DNA from: Mermis nigrescens
Taxonomy: Eukaryota > Nematoda > Enoplea > Mermithida > Mermithidae
Assembly (NCBI GenBank): GCA_036768485.1
Contig: JAVLUZ010000169.1
Span: 846,005 to 910,004 of the forward strand
Reading direction: 5' to 3'
Length of the DNA: 64,000 nucleotides
Within the stretch, counting starts at the first letter, position 1, and the number at the start of each line of letters is the position of its first letter. Below are positions 32,461 through 43,843 of this stretch, in pieces. Both the position numbers and the translations under genes were made by a program. The notes under the pieces were generated by a model that did no database searches, was not told the origin of the DNA, and saw only the letters and a list, made by a program, of their open reading frames with translations.

Positions 32461-33290
32461 CTAGCAAAGAAAATGCCCCGATGGAACAAAAAGACGAATA
32501 TACTTAGTATTGCGGATTATCAAGGATGTAAAAGGAGGGGACTAGGAAAAAGCTGCCGATGTATATGCCAAAAGTCGCAAAATCTGTTGAAAAATCAGAC
32601 TTTCTCTAAGCAACGAAAATAATCGAAGCATATTATGTGGCCTGAATAAGTGTGACCCTTTTTAAATTATTTTCAATGCTTCACATAAGAGTTTATAAAC
32701 GAATCTAAAATGTATGCTTTTTGTAAATTGCTTGCAAGTTGCAATACAGACTTGCCACGTATTGTGATTGATAGAAAACTATCTGCATTTGTATTTAAAG
32801 GTGTTTTATTTTGTTATCAGGATCATTATAGCATGCTAACCTGGCGTCAATTGATTAGTGCACACAATCCTTGCGGGCATGCAAGTGTACCTATAATTAG
32901 TCTGTTTCATGTAAGCTGACGCGTTTCCTACTGCTTTAAACCAACAAATTCTTTGATTGTCTTGAATGCATCAATGTTTGCTTTTTCATTCAATTGGCTT
33001 GCAAAGTTGTTCTCAGTTTACTCAATCTACTTCCCCATAGCTACTGCATAGCTAACTTGCTACTTTTCAAGCGTTTTTTGGTTCAATAGTTAATTTCAAT
33101 CTGCAGACCGCAGAATACATGTACTCGATTTTTTGCGTTGCTTACAAAAAGTCTGATTTTTACAAGATTCTACGACTTAAGGCATATACATAGGTAGCTT
33201 TTTCCTAATCCCTCCTCTTACATCCTTAATAATCCAGAATCCCGAGTGTTTCCGTCTTTTTTGTTCCATCGGAGCATTTTTCTTTGCTAG
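32461..33290. mobile_element. Family C inverted-repeat element (copy 2)
   Basis: The inverted ends CTAGCAAAGAAAATGCCCCG and CTAGCAAAGAAAAATGCTCC extend as imperfect inverted repeats of about 185 bp (32461-32645 and 33104-33290) around a core of about 460 bp. The core encodes a 69-codon ORF (32710-32919) without recognisable features. This copy is free of nested insertions and is the best reference for the family. Confidence 0.8.
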
Positions 33291-33392
33291 TATAAGAATT
33301 AAATGATGTTATTCTATTCATTTTTTGTTAGTTCCACCGCATCAGACTGCACAAATTAATCCAGAATGGTGCTTCAATCGACAAGATCGCAG

Positions 33393-33944
33393 CATGACCA
33401 GACACACACGTGGGGGTCGGGGGTCTAGACAATAGTTGCACGGCATGACCGATCTCAGGGGGTCAGCCGGTCAGGGAGTCAAAAAATTAGCTTTTTTTGG
33501 GCAAGCGGATGAATATTGCAAATTCACTTGAAATGGGCCTCGCATTGACTAGAAACTGTGTAATAACGCAGTTTAACTCTATTTTAGCGCTTACACATGA
33601 TTTGAGCTAATTTTGGCCTAAAAACTCTCAATTCTTGACCACCTCTTAGACCGGCTGGCACTCCCCCGCCCCTACCCACAGCATAGCCGGTCGGAAGGGG
33701 ACGGGAGTCACCAGTCTAAAAGGCGGGGAGGGTAAAGAATTGAATTTTTCGGGGTAATGACCTTAAAAACGGATACAATCGCTGAAATATGCGTTAAAAC
33801 TACGTCATTACAAAGTTTCTGATCAGCTTAGAACTTTTGAAGAACATTTTCAATTTCTATTCGTTTTTGCATTAAGTTTTCCTAATTTTCCCGAGACACT
33901 TTCTCTGTTTTTCATTCTGGGGAGTCTAGATCATGCGTGTTCTT
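33393..33944. repeat. Two to three rearranged family A MITE fragments
   Basis: A forward start (CAGACACACACGTGGGGG at 33393) is followed after about 45 bases by a reverse-orientation start (tgcacggcatgaccgatctc), a forward middle part (33530-33700) and a further reverse copy (33700-33935). This looks like repeated insertion and recombination among family A copies. Confidence 0.55.
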
Positions 33945-34362
33945 AGGCGGGTGTTGACCCCCATAATTGCTACTGACCGTCCCCGCAAAATAGCTGCAAC
34001 CCCCAGATTTGTCGATATTTCAAAAATTTTAAAAAGGGTGCGTTCTAAGCATTACTTTATTTTAAGCTCAATAGTATCGAATTTTCGGCGCATCGCGCCA
34101 TACTATATTTTTGTTCAATTAAAGCGATTTTCTCCTAAAGTTTCAGAAATTTTTTATGTTTTCATCGCCTAGAATAAAGGAACATTGCCTGAAATTCGAA
34201 CAAAACAGTGTGTAGGAATTGTATACATCGTTTTTAGCCCAAAAAGTAGTTTTTCAAAAAATTTTTAAAAATACACTCCTCAAAAATAAATTTAAAATCA
34301 AAAGCATACACCCAATTTCCCTTCCTTTCCCCTATCAAAAATTCACATGCTGTACACGTATG
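33945..34362 (+). mobile_element. MITE family G copy 1
   Basis: Contains the family G blocks ccccgcaaaatagctgcaacc, gcatcgcgccatactatattt, gtttttagcccaaaaagtag and the end ACATGCTGTACACGTATG. The start is approximate. Confidence 0.55.
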
Positions 34363-34394
34363 GTCCAACCCCCGGCCCCTTCTCCTCAAATGAG

Positions 34395-34625
34395 CTTGTC
34401 TCTGTGATGAAATTGCCCTAAAACCAGGCATAAATGCTGAAATAGAGTACAGATATTATTTTTATAAAAATGTGGAAAATATTTTAAAAAATACATAAAA
34501 ATAAAGCATCTAGTATTTCAAGTACTTTCGCAGAAAATGTTTGCTTTTCATTCATTTTTGGCCTTCATTTTGCCTCTCCAAAGGATTTTGAATTTTTCCA
34601 TTTCGGGATCTGAGATTCCAAAATC
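34395..34625 (-). repeat. Decayed family A MITE
   Basis: Reverse-orientation family A interior: aaaaccaggcataaatgctg, tttcgcagaaaatg, cattcatttttggccttc. The ends are not clear. Confidence 0.5.
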
Positions 34626-34859
34626 CCACAGATGCATTCCTTGGCATATCTTGTTTTAAAAGATATCAAATTCATTGCATTCCATGTGAACCTATAAAGC
34701 ATTTCACGAAACTTAGCGCATGTTAATCAATTTTCCGCGTTCAAGCGACTACTTACAAAAGTAATTTATTGGCAGCCTACAGCAAAACAATTCAGCCTAG
34801 TAAAGCTCCAACTGCTTTTCAATTGCTTATAACAGTAGCAAATTCTGACGGGGGAGAAC

Positions 34860-35354
34860 AAAACATGCACATGGGGGATATAGGGATCTAGGCCCAGATT
34901 GGAAAAAGTAGAAATTTTGTGAAAAAAATGAGGCGAAATGAGGGTAAAAAATGGAAGAAAATTAAAAATTTCTCCCAAAAGTGCTTCAAGTTGATCAGAA
35001 ACTGCGTAATCATACATGCAACAGGGAGATGGGGGGATCCTCCCCAAAGTCGGACGTCCCCCATCCCCCCGAAACCAGAAAATGTCTGACTCCCCCCTTC
35101 CGCTTTTTGGGAAAAATCGAATTTTTCTGTCATTTTTAGGCGTTTTTGGCCGTTTTCGGTCAAAAATTAGTGATCATCCCCTCAAAGGCCGAGGACCCCC
35201 AAATTTAAAGCCGTTACATGCATAGTGTAATAGCGTAGTTCTAACGCAATTTTAGCGCTCAAACCAGTTTTTGAGGTCATTCTAGCCCAAAAAGCTCAAT
35301 ATTTGACCCCCTTGATCACCTGTTCCACAAGATCTGCCATTCTGTGCATCTATG
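34860..35354 (+). mobile_element. MITE family A copy interrupted by family D
   Basis: Starts AAAACATGCACATGGGGG and ends GTGCATCTATG. The flanks GGGAGAAC and GTGAGTAC match at 6 of 8 positions. It is interrupted by family D at 35011-35223. Confidence 0.75.
35011..35223. mobile_element. MITE family D copy 2
   Basis: Starts CATACATGCAACAGGG and ends GCCGTTACATGCAT. The flanks TGCGTAAT and AGTGTAAT match at 6 of 8 positions. The host family A sequence resumes in register after it. The long ORFs on both strands come from the element. Confidence 0.75.
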
Positions 35355-35374
35355 GTGAGTACACATGCGCATGG

Positions 35375-35525
35375 GAGGAATTTGATGGTGTTAGACCACC
35401 AGATTCCATTATACCCAAAAAATCGTAGATCCCCAGAATCAAATTTCTTGCATGTTTTTTGGAATTAAAAAAGTTTCCCAACATGCAAACCCCCTAAATT
35501 TGGATTATGCCCATGTATGGAGTTA
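35375..35525. mobile_element. MITE family K copy
   Basis: Begins near CACATGCGCATGGGAGG and ends TTATGCCCATGTATGG, with interior cttgcatgttttttggaatt resembling 29560-29705. Confidence 0.4.
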
Positions 35526-35539
35526 GTAATTTAATTTTT

Positions 35540-35715
35540 AAAGGTCAGTAAAGGACTAAAAAATTTGCGGCAGGGCTAAAAATATTACTTTTTGACGTTT
35601 CTCAACTAACTATCGATTGGCATCATAATTCATGAAAAAACAAAAATGTATTGTGGAAAATTCAATTCTAAGAGGTCTTTTAAAATTTTGGGACCTTTTG
35701 TCTGTTAGGGGTCCA
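35540..35715 (+). repeat. Decayed family B-like MITE in GPCR locus 3 intron
   Basis: Contains tttttgacgtttctcaactaactatcgattggcatc and aattcaattctaagagg, diverged family B wording. It is positionally equivalent to 25305-25475 in locus 2. Confidence 0.5.
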
Positions 35716-35787
35716 GCTGACCGCCCCAAACCTCCCACTCCACGCCACATACGACATTTTAAGCGTGCAAAAATCTTCGGCACTAAC

Positions 35788-36074
35788 TTGATCAATTTCA
35801 CAACCGGTATGTGAATGAGAGGCGTGAATCTACACAATATATTCGAACTCAAAAAGATTGAACACAAAGCACCCGATAAGCCCAAATTAAATATTACGAA
35901 GTCACAGGTGCCTCGCGTACGAGAACCGGCTAAAATTGTGATCGAGCACAAAATATGAAATGACGATGATGCTATGCAAATCAAGGTATAAAGGCAGCCG
36001 ATTGCCGACACGTAAGTTTCTGATCCGTAATCAAATTCGAGCCAAACGGATTGTGACGACGAATTTGACTCCAT
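35788..36074 (-). CDS. GPCR locus 3, exon 1 (N-terminus, TM1-TM2)
   Basis: ATG at 36074 opens 95 codons plus two bases: an N-terminus with NSSSQS (possible N-glycosylation), WLEFDYGSETYVS, TM1 (AIGCLYTLICIASSSFHILC), a basic loop (GSRTRGTC) and TM2 (DFVIFNLGLSGALCSIFLSS). The donor ATCAA|GTTAGTG gives phase 2, as in loci 1 and 4. The reading frame is intact. Its partner exon 2 at 29800-30405 has one frameshift, so the whole locus may be a recent pseudogene. Translation past the donor (to 35610) is intronic. Confidence 0.75.
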
Positions 36075-37218
36075 TATTATCTCGACATTTTACCTAAACA
36101 AAATAATTTTTTTAAAAATAGATATACTCATAACGACGCGAACTCTAGTATCACTTATCATGAGATATATTGAATGCAAATTAACTATGAAAACTATATC
36201 ATGTATCACTTTTCATTTTACTTATCATATCAGCTATCACTTATCATAGGTCGTAACTTCGTAAGATCATAAATACAAAGCATAGCCGGTCTGGGGGCCA
36301 GCCTGAGAGCTATTTATTATTACTGGAAATGCTAAATAGCATAAAAACTATGTTTACTTCGCAGTGTTTAAACATTTCCAAGTACTTTAGAGAACATTTT
36401 GATTTTATTTATTTTTCGCCTTTATTAAGCCTTATTTTTTTCCAGAAAACTCCCCATTCTTCCCATTCTGGCAGTCTAAGCCACCCATGGACAATAATGA
36501 ATTATCGGGGTCTGCTAATGCAAAATCGTGAACAAAAGTAAAAATTCAATGCAGGGGTCTACTTGAGTCTATGGTAGTTTGGGTAGTTTCAAATTCTAGG
36601 GGTCCAAACTTCCAAACTCCCCGGGTATGTGTTATATCTAAACTACAAACTCCCGACATGCATATCTGGTCAAGACCGTGTTGTGGGAGACTGTAAATTT
36701 TGAAATTTAGGCATGAAAAATATAATATTTAAAGAGTCGAAAAATCACAAATATTTACACCTTCTCGTAATGATAAAACGTATTAGAGCTCGAAAACAAT
36801 TTTGCTTACGGCTAGAGTGAAAAATACTTAATTTAAGCGAGGATTAAACAATGACAATATTTGTCGAAGTTAGGCTGTGGACAGAGGAAAAAGGGAGTGA
36901 ACTCACTCGATGGTAATAAATAACTCAGAGCTTGAAAAGTGGTAGCAATAAGAATTGAGTTTCGTAAACGAATTGTGAAAGGAATGCCTTGTCACAAGTT
37001 GATTGATACTAAAACAGGAACCTGGACGCAAAAAGAAGGAATACAATTTAAAACTGGCCATTCAAAACTAATAAATGGATATGCCAACTGACTTATTAGC
37101 AGATTCAATCATACAACTTTAAATCGGGAGTATGGTGCCAGCTGGCCCTATCGTCAATTTTTAATTCTTTCAGTTTTTGTAGACCGGTCGACTGTTGAAT
37201 TGAAAACACACACACAAC
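36075..37218. other. Upstream region of GPCR locus 3
   Basis: The region proximal to the start codon aligns with that of locus 2. 36270-36480 is a decayed reverse family A MITE (catagccggtctgggggccagcc). A segment near 36480-36640 resembles family I or K wording (acccatggac, ctaggggtccaaac). 36970-37110 is shared with locus 2 upstream DNA. Confidence 0.45.
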
Positions 37219-37470
37219 CAGACATGCGCGTGGGGGCTTAGGGGTCAGACCCCTACAATGGAAAAATAGGAAATTTTCTGGAAAAATATGGTAAAATGAA
37301 AGTTAAAAATGAACAAAAATTGAATTTTTTTTTAACAGAACTTTAAATTGAGCAGGTGGAATAATAAAGTTCTGACGCTGTTTTAGCATTTGTACCAGTT
37401 TTTAACCCGGAAAAGCTCACGTTATTGACCCCCAGACCGGCTGACCCCCCAGATTAATCATGCTGCGCTT
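37219..37470 (+). mobile_element. MITE family A copy
   Basis: Starts CAGACATGCGCGTGGGGG and includes gacccctacaatggaaaaatagg, gacccccagaccgg and tgctgcgcttttat. The exact distal end is unclear. Confidence 0.65.
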
Positions 37471-37559
37471 TTATACTCATAACATGCTTAAAATTTTGTT
37501 GATATCGAAGTAGGGCTTTTTTCCAATTTATTGACTTTGTATCCCGAAATTGCTGTTTC

Positions 37560-38215
37560 GAATAGAAATTTTCACCTCACCCTCTCCCCGCAAAAACTTT
37601 TAATACCTACCACCCACCCAGAAGTTTTAATATTCTAAAAGAATCTCAGAAAATATCTTGTTTTGAGTGTTTTCAGCTATAATTTAGTTCACAAGTAACA
37701 AATTTATCGATGCTTCGCGCCAAACAATCATCATCAACTGAATTGTCTTCAATTTAATTAAATTATTGTCAAAATGTTGTTATGTTTTTATCGTCTAGGA
37801 AGAAATACCATCGTCAGAAACGCCAAAAACAGTGTTTTTTACAAGAATTTATTGAACGTTAATATTATTTAAATATCCCTCATTTTAGAATGTACTTTTT
37901 CAGCATAAAGTTTGTACAAATTTTTGTATTCTTCAAATATTCTAGTAGAGAATTTGAAGCTAAAAATGCGCTTTAAAACCCAGTGGCAATTAATAAAGAT
38001 CAAAACACTAAATTGGTGTCACTTCAAAATTTTCTCTTCGGCGGAAAAAGTCAAAACATCTTTTAATTGTGAAAAGCATTCCGCCAAAGCTTTAAGGCGA
38101 ACGCTCCTTTAGTTGGAACTAACAATATTAAAACGATTAAAAACCCTGTTTTTGACGCGTTTCTATGGCTTTTGAGCCCAAAAGATGCACGTTGAGAAAA
38201 TGTTTTATTCCCCCT
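37560..38215 (+). repeat. MITE family G copy 2 (diverged)
   Basis: Contains caccctctccccgcaaaaac, ttcagctataatttag, gatgcttcgcgcc, aaataccatcgtcagaaacgcc and gttttttac/ggcttttgagcccaaaag in family G order, stretched by an inserted segment around 37850-38130. Confidence 0.45.
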
Positions 38216-39170
38216 TTAACTGCACATGTAAGGATAGACCAAATGGAAAAATCTCACCTCAAGTTTACCTGTAAAAGTCATCGATAGAGATCACATTGAA
38301 ATCGCTATTCTATCAGGCTGCCAAATAAGGATCGCTTGCTTCATAATCAACGCATGAGCAATCATTTTAGCCCGCTAGAATAATTTCAGGTCTCGCTAGA
38401 CTTCATATATCATTAGATTTGGAGCATGTCCAAAGATGATTGCCAGTTCTATAGTAAAAACCTCTTTCATGCGCACTTCAAAATCCGATGAAATCAACGT
38501 TCACAAATTATACGTTTCAGAAGATCTTCAATCGCAATAATTAAAAACATGCTTGGCTTGGATACATCTTTGTATCTTTATTCAATTTCGCCAAGGTGTG
38601 ACTGCGAATTTTTATAAAAGAATATGTGTACGCGAGATCTATTTATACTAGTTATTTTGCAATTTTCATCGAACAGAGATTTCTTGCAACTACTACAATA
38701 TTCATGCTCAAAATTATGCGATTATTTAGCTGTCTTGCTGAAAGGTTTCACTCTTTAAGTCGTAAAATATTTATTTTATCAACAATGTATATACAGGTCG
38801 CACAGAATCGAAATGTAAACCCGGACAAAATAATAAATTATAGAAGCGAGAGAATAAAATAGGCGACGTATTGAAATTTGTAGTAGAATTATCAACTGAA
38901 ACCTCGTAAAATGAACATAAAATCTGGTGTGGTGCCGGGAATCAAAATCGTTGATTAGAAGCTAAGTACGTAGTAACTATCAGTGGGATTTCGTTATGCT
39001 TTACACATAAGGAACCCCAACCTAAACCAGTCAAGATGTAAGGTCATCCAACTTATTCGAATTTGCTATAATTTTGTATTCGGAATTACTAAAAGAGTAC
39101 TTATGTTTTCTTGTATCAGCGCCTAACAATCAGTGATAAGAAAATGAAACGTAAGCTAAGAATGTATCAC
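38216..39170. other. Upstream part of segmental duplication unit 2
   Basis: Diverged counterpart of 27900-28870: aggctgccaaataaggatc, gattgccagttctatagtaaaaacc and ccaacttattcgaatttgctat all have matching blocks there. Open frames are interrupted, so no gene is called. Confidence 0.5.
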
Positions 39171-39445
39171 TTTTTTAATTATTTAATTATATTATTCAAT
39201 TTTCTATCAAAATAATTAATTAATTATTTAATTGATTAATTAATTATTTAGGTATGTGAATATTTAATTATATAATTATATTACGTAATTATGTAATTAT
39301 TTAATTATTTATTGAGATAATTATTTATTTATTTAAGTTAAATATTTCATTCTTTGATTATACAAATATTTAATTATTTTTTATTAAATAATTATTCCAT
39401 CGTCTAATTATCTAATAATTATTTAATTATTTGCGTTTACCTGTT
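39170..39445. repeat. AT-only TTAATTATT tract
   Basis: About 270 bp of nearly pure A/T with repeated attatttaatt units, simple-sequence DNA. Confidence 0.85.
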
Positions 39446-39771
39446 TAATTTCTTACCACTTACCACTTAATAAAGTTTTAAAAGTCGAAAACAGAGGAAG
39501 AAGATAACCGGATAAGTGGACCTGACTTATTGAAAAAGTGCATCAAGGTTGCATTTTAGCCAAGATAATGAAGTTTCGCTAATGTATGTGTGTCCGCAGA
39601 AAATTTTATATCATTCCATTCTTAAAATTTATGCTCAGTGTGAAAAAGACTTTAAATACAGCTTACTGCACGAGTTTATTCGACCCGTCTTTTTTGACCT
39701 CATTGAATTCGAAGAGTTTTAAGTTTTAACCATTGTTTATGTAGTACCAAAGTTTAACATGAGCTCAGCAG

Positions 39772-40237
39772 CAAAGCGGATTTATGGAAAGAAGGGGTAG
39801 GAGCGAAAGGGCTGCTGCTCCCCCGTTATTAAAGAATGTGTGAGCACAATAATGAATATGTAGATGTGCATTTTTTGATCTTTTTAGCCGCTTTATCATT
39901 ATTTTAATAAATTTTCCGGCGCTTGCGTCTTTCTTGGCGCTCTAAAACCATATTTTTACGTCACGGAAGTTTTTGCACAGAACGATTATTTTGTTGTCTA
40001 CAATAAGTTATCGAATTTGAAGTCTGATGAACTCTGCAAGTTTGTCAAAGGGAACATTCAGAAATTTTTAAAATTTTCAACGTGTCTTGCATCAGAAGTG
40101 ATTCTGACTTCAAAAGACGGCGAAAACCGCTGCTTTGAGCACAATAAACGTATTTTTTAGAAAATTTTTTGAATTATTGGGAAAAATTAAAGGTTTCGTC
40201 TGCTCCCTCCTGTCAGAGAATCCTGGATCCGCCATTG
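39772..40237. mobile_element. hAT-like element family E, copy 2
   Basis: The right end, inverted, is CAATGGCGGATCCAGGATTC and the left end is CAAAGCGGATTTATGG. The flanks CTCAGCAG and CTCTGATG match at 5 of 8 positions. Interior similarity to 56020-56492 (ggcgcttgcg, ttggcgctc) supports the family. Confidence 0.65.
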
Positions 40238-40489
40238 CTCTGATGATGCATTAAATGTTTGAAGGAAAAGAAATAGAGGTAAATCTAATTACTTCTAAGG
40301 AATGGGGGGCAAGAAGCTCTGAAAAACTGTGTCACGAGTAAATGACAATGACGTATCTGCTGTCCACTTCGTTGAGGTTCAGCTAACTTTAAAATTAAAT
40401 GCCTATCTGATTTCACTTGTTTAATACGTCAGCATATTGTTTCACTGAGTTAGAATGATATTTTTTTAAATGTGCTACCTAAATGTAGG

Positions 40490-40846
40490 AAATAGTACGG
40501 CCAGGGGAGGTCTTAGAGTCAATCACAAGAAAATAAAATTTGCATTAGTCTGTAGGGGTCAGACAGAAGCAACTCTGGTCGGAATTATGACCGTTCGCTA
40601 GTCAATAAATTTGGAAATGTACAGTTCAGGGGAGCAAATGTAGAGAACTTGTTTGAGCTCAAGTGACGTCTAAAACTGGAATAAATTGTATAATAACGTA
40701 AAAGATATGCAAATCCATCCATACGTAGTTCATGATCATTTTAGATTACTTTATAACAAACAGGCTGATTTTTATCTGTTTTGGCCCTCTTTTCTGTATC
40801 ATATTACCCAGAAAATTTTCGATTTTTCCTTTCTGAGGGTCTAGGC
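40490..40846 (-). repeat. Decayed family A MITE
   Basis: Contains cggccaggggaggtcttagag, aagtgacgtctaaaactgg and aaaattttcgatttttcc in reverse family A order, ending at the next copy. Confidence 0.45.
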
Positions 40847-41141
40847 CATAGGTGCACGGCGTGGATAATCTGGGGGAGGGTCAGCCGGTCTGGAGGGAGG
40901 TAAAAAATTAAGCTTTTTAGGCCAGGATGACCTCAAAAACAAGTATAAGCGTTAAATTAAGGTTAAAAATATATACGTTATTACAGAATTTCTGGTGAAT
41001 TTGAAGCACTTTTGAAGAGAATTTTCAATATTCATTCGTTTTTGGCCTCCATTTTGCCCTATTTTTTCCGCAAATTTTTTTTCAATAAAAGCGGGGGAAT
41101 TTAGTAGCCCTAAACCCCTTCCACCCCATCGTGCATGTCTG
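40847..41141 (-). mobile_element. MITE family A copy
   Basis: Starts CATAGGTGCACGGCGTGG and ends CGTGCATGTCTG, 295 bp, with a full set of family A blocks in reverse orientation. Confidence 0.75.
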
Positions 41142-41744
41142 ATCTGAACTTCATAGCCCACACTCTCTACATGCATATTCGGTTCCGAATCAATTTAAAA
41201 TACACTAGTCGTATTTATATGTACCTAACATGCGAATGTGTACTATACGCGTTTTATTTTTTAAAAATGCTCTAGATTTCGGAATAATCGAATTATAAAC
41301 AAGGACGATCGGGAAATACAAAAAAATTGAAAACAAAAGCACAACTAACCTTCACAAATTTATGAGGGGGGAATTAGCACCGAGCCTAAAGTGCCTTTTC
41401 GGGACTTAAACAAATGATGCGTCTCCGTCAAAAATACGATTTTTTGTCGTTTTAGACGATTCTCTTTTCGTCTAAAATATAGAAACATAAATGATTTTTC
41501 AGAAACACGCAATGAACTTTTACTAGAAATAGACATACGTGGCGAATACCGCAATTAATTCTTTGAGTCAAAAAGTCGGTTACGACACCTAAAACAGCAT
41601 ATTTTCTTAGATTTCCAAAGGTATAAAGATATTCTGGGTTATCAGAAGCCAATTGGGGATGGGGGTCAAACAGTACGCTATCTAGAAGATTTGGAGAGAG
41701 TTTCAGAGTTTCAATACTCAAAAAACGTTCCAGCCCTAGTAAAT
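41142..41744. other. Noncoding DNA, no gene seen
   Basis: Minus-strand ORFs at 41360-41554 and 41452-41721 overlap each other in different frames and show no motif. Nothing else was recognised. Confidence 0.35.
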
Positions 41745-42015
41745 ATTTTCGTTCTCCAAAATTCGCGATTTTTCAAAGGCGCTTCTTTTAGTTGCACAAA
41801 AGTGCCACATTTTCGGCGCTCCGCGCTATATCTTAATTTTTGACAACAGCATGTTTAATTTGCTCAGGATATTTTTGATTTTTATTACGTCACTACATTT
41901 CAGAAAGAAAGAGCATCGTCAGAAACGCCTAAAAAGTATATTTTTGACGCGGATCCACCGTTTTTTGAGCCCGAAAAAGGCACTCTGGAGAACTTTTTAG
42001 TTTCCCACCAGATTT
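41745..42015 (+). repeat. MITE family G fragment
   Basis: Contains tttcggcgctccgcgctatat, aagagcatcgtcagaaacgcc and ccgttttttgagcccgaaaaaggcac in family G order. Confidence 0.55.
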
Positions 42016-42119
42016 TCTATTTTATCTGGTAAAACCAAGAACACGTAGTATGTATGTATGAGGCTAAAATACGTCTAAAACGAATAGTAATCCTTTTTTA
42101 AATCGGACCCTAAACTTAT

Positions 42120-42205
42120 ACATGGTCAACAATTTCTATTGAATCATCGAATCGCCCGAAAGAAAGCGAGCGGACAAATAGTGTGGTGACCTTCCAAATT
42201 TTGCA
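42120..42205 (-). pseudogene. GPCR 3'-end fragment (TM7/C-terminus)
   Basis: About 85 bp match the last part of exon 2 of locus 4: gaatcatcgaatcgcccgaaagaaagcgagcggacaaatagtgtggtg parallels 43250-43297. It is a truncated duplicate of the end of a GPCR gene, with no further exon sequence around it. Confidence 0.7.
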
Positions 42206-42365
42206 TTTTTTAGCAAACTTTTAGCTAAAAACGTTTTAGACAGCAGTTTCGACGAATTCTTCTTGTCATGAATTCTGGAAGGATAAACAGCTTTGTGGCT
42301 GCGTGAAAATCTTCCTGGGGTGGGGGACTTAAAATCCCCACCCAAAGATCACGTCTGGTCGAAAC

Positions 42366-42643
42366 CAGACATGCACGTGGTGGTTTGGGGTGCTAGACCC
42401 CCAGAATGGAAAAATGGAAAATTTTGCAGGGAAAATATGGCAAAAAGAGGGTCAAAAACTGATGAAACTTGAAAATTTTCTCCAAAAGTGCTTTAAATTG
42501 ACCAGAAACTGTGTAATATCGTAGTTTTAAAGCTATTTCAGCGCTTATACCAGGTCACTTTGTCTCAAAAAAGCTCAATTTTTGACCCTTCTCTAGACCA
42601 GCTGACCTCATTCCCGCAGATCAGTCAAGCCTGTACATCTATG
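42366..42643 (+). mobile_element. MITE family A copy, perfect 8-bp TSD
   Basis: The 278-bp element starts CAGACATGCACGTGG and ends TACATCTATG, with GTCGAAAC duplicated exactly at 42358-42365 and 42644-42651. It is a good reference copy of family A. Confidence 0.9.
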
Positions 42644-42651
42644 GTCGAAAC

Positions 42652-43215
42652 CACTAAATCCATAAGAATGCGTAAATTGTAAAAAATGATTTATAGAATC
42701 AACATAAACTTTTTTATGTGTAACTTGTTGCCATCCTGATTTCAGTATGGTACAAAAAAGTTTCATGTGAATTCGACTTTGAACTATAGCACGACTCGAA
42801 ATAAAATAATTTAATATGCATATTTTAGTTGAATCTAGGTGGAATTTAGATTTTATTCTAAATTCTTAATTTGTTTTTAATTTCTAGTAGAATCAACATA
42901 AACATTTTCAAAATTTCACACTGATCGAAGTCAAACGCGTATGAATGACAACCAGCCAGCTATACAGTAAACCGAGGGTGTAACAGCCTACAAAAATGCG
43001 CATAGTGACTTCGGAACAATGTCAGTACAGCGCAAATAATCTTCCTGCTTAAAAAAGAGGAATCGGGGCTGGGTAGCGTAGTTGACAGCTAATTTTTTAT
43101 GCTGTTTCAACACGCAGGTCATATTTTTACGTCGACTCAACGATTTTTTACCCTGTACGGTTAAAGTACGACTTGACAAATTCGAATCCTTATTTTTCAT
43201 TAAAAAAATTGAACA
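42652..43215. other. Region downstream of GPCR locus 4
   Basis: Contains two related segments (aatcaacataaac at 42687 and 42892). A minus-strand ORF at 42988-43200 lacks recognisable features. This is the 3' flank of the intact GPCR gene. No strong AATAAA was noted on the minus strand. Confidence 0.35.
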
Positions 43216-43813
43216 CTAACACTTGTACATAGCCAACAACTTTTGACGAATGATCGAATTGCCCGAAACGAAAACGAGCGGACACACGGTGTGGTGGAAG
43301 GCCTGCGAGCCGTCCAGCAGCAGAATGAGCCAAAGGTCGCGCCGGGGCAAAAACGTAATGATGACCCAAAGCGCGCACTCAACGGCGCACAACGTCGTCG
43401 TGATTAGACAAGCGGCGACGAATTTACGCTCCATCGGCGAACTCTGGCGCAGCGTTTCCAACGACGCGACGGCGTTGTTCATTTTTTTGATGCTCAGGAC
43501 GGTCTGCAAATTGAACGCCAACAGAACGCCGACCAAAACGGCATGGTGGACGCCCAGCCAGGAGTAGACGTGGCCGAAAATCTCGAAACAGCTGCTCTCG
43601 TCCGTGGTCAAAATTAACAACGCCATGCCGGCGAACAGGGCGAGCCCGCAGCTGCAGGCCAGGCAGACGGCGCGTCGGACGCCCCGCGGCGATAAATATT
43701 TCGTCCGTAGCGATTGGTTCTTGGCGAACGCCGCGTAGCGAACGGCGCCCAATAGCACGTTCAAGTAGGCGTCGACCAAAAAGCTGCTCAAATAGCCGGC
43801 CACGGCCAGTTGC
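43216..43813 (-). CDS. GPCR locus 4, exon 2 (TM3-TM7), intact
   Basis: The exon follows acceptor TTATCAG|G and encodes the rest of a predicted 293-residue receptor. TM3 is about residues 97-121 and ends AVRYAAF, where the usual DRY keeps only RY (120-121). TM4 is about 142-164, with Cys170 in the second outer loop. TM5 is about 180-204, TM6 about 226-250 (starting at MERKFVAAC) and TM7 about 255-279. TM7 has HTVCPLVFVSGN in place of NPxxY, followed by a short basic tail ending LLAMYKC. The exon is open throughout and G+C-rich compared with its AT-rich surroundings, with no stop or frameshift. This pattern fits a functional member of a divergent rhodopsin-like family. Its ligand and phylum-level subfamily cannot be named. 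The overlapping ORFs in other frames are shadows. Confidence 0.85.
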
Positions 43814-43843
43814 CTGATAATGATAGAAATTCATGGTCGAGTC

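Noticed and set aside
43250..43834. ORFs of 105 and 136 codons overlapping GPCR exon 2
   Set aside because: They are shadow frames of the real exon, a result of its high G+C content.
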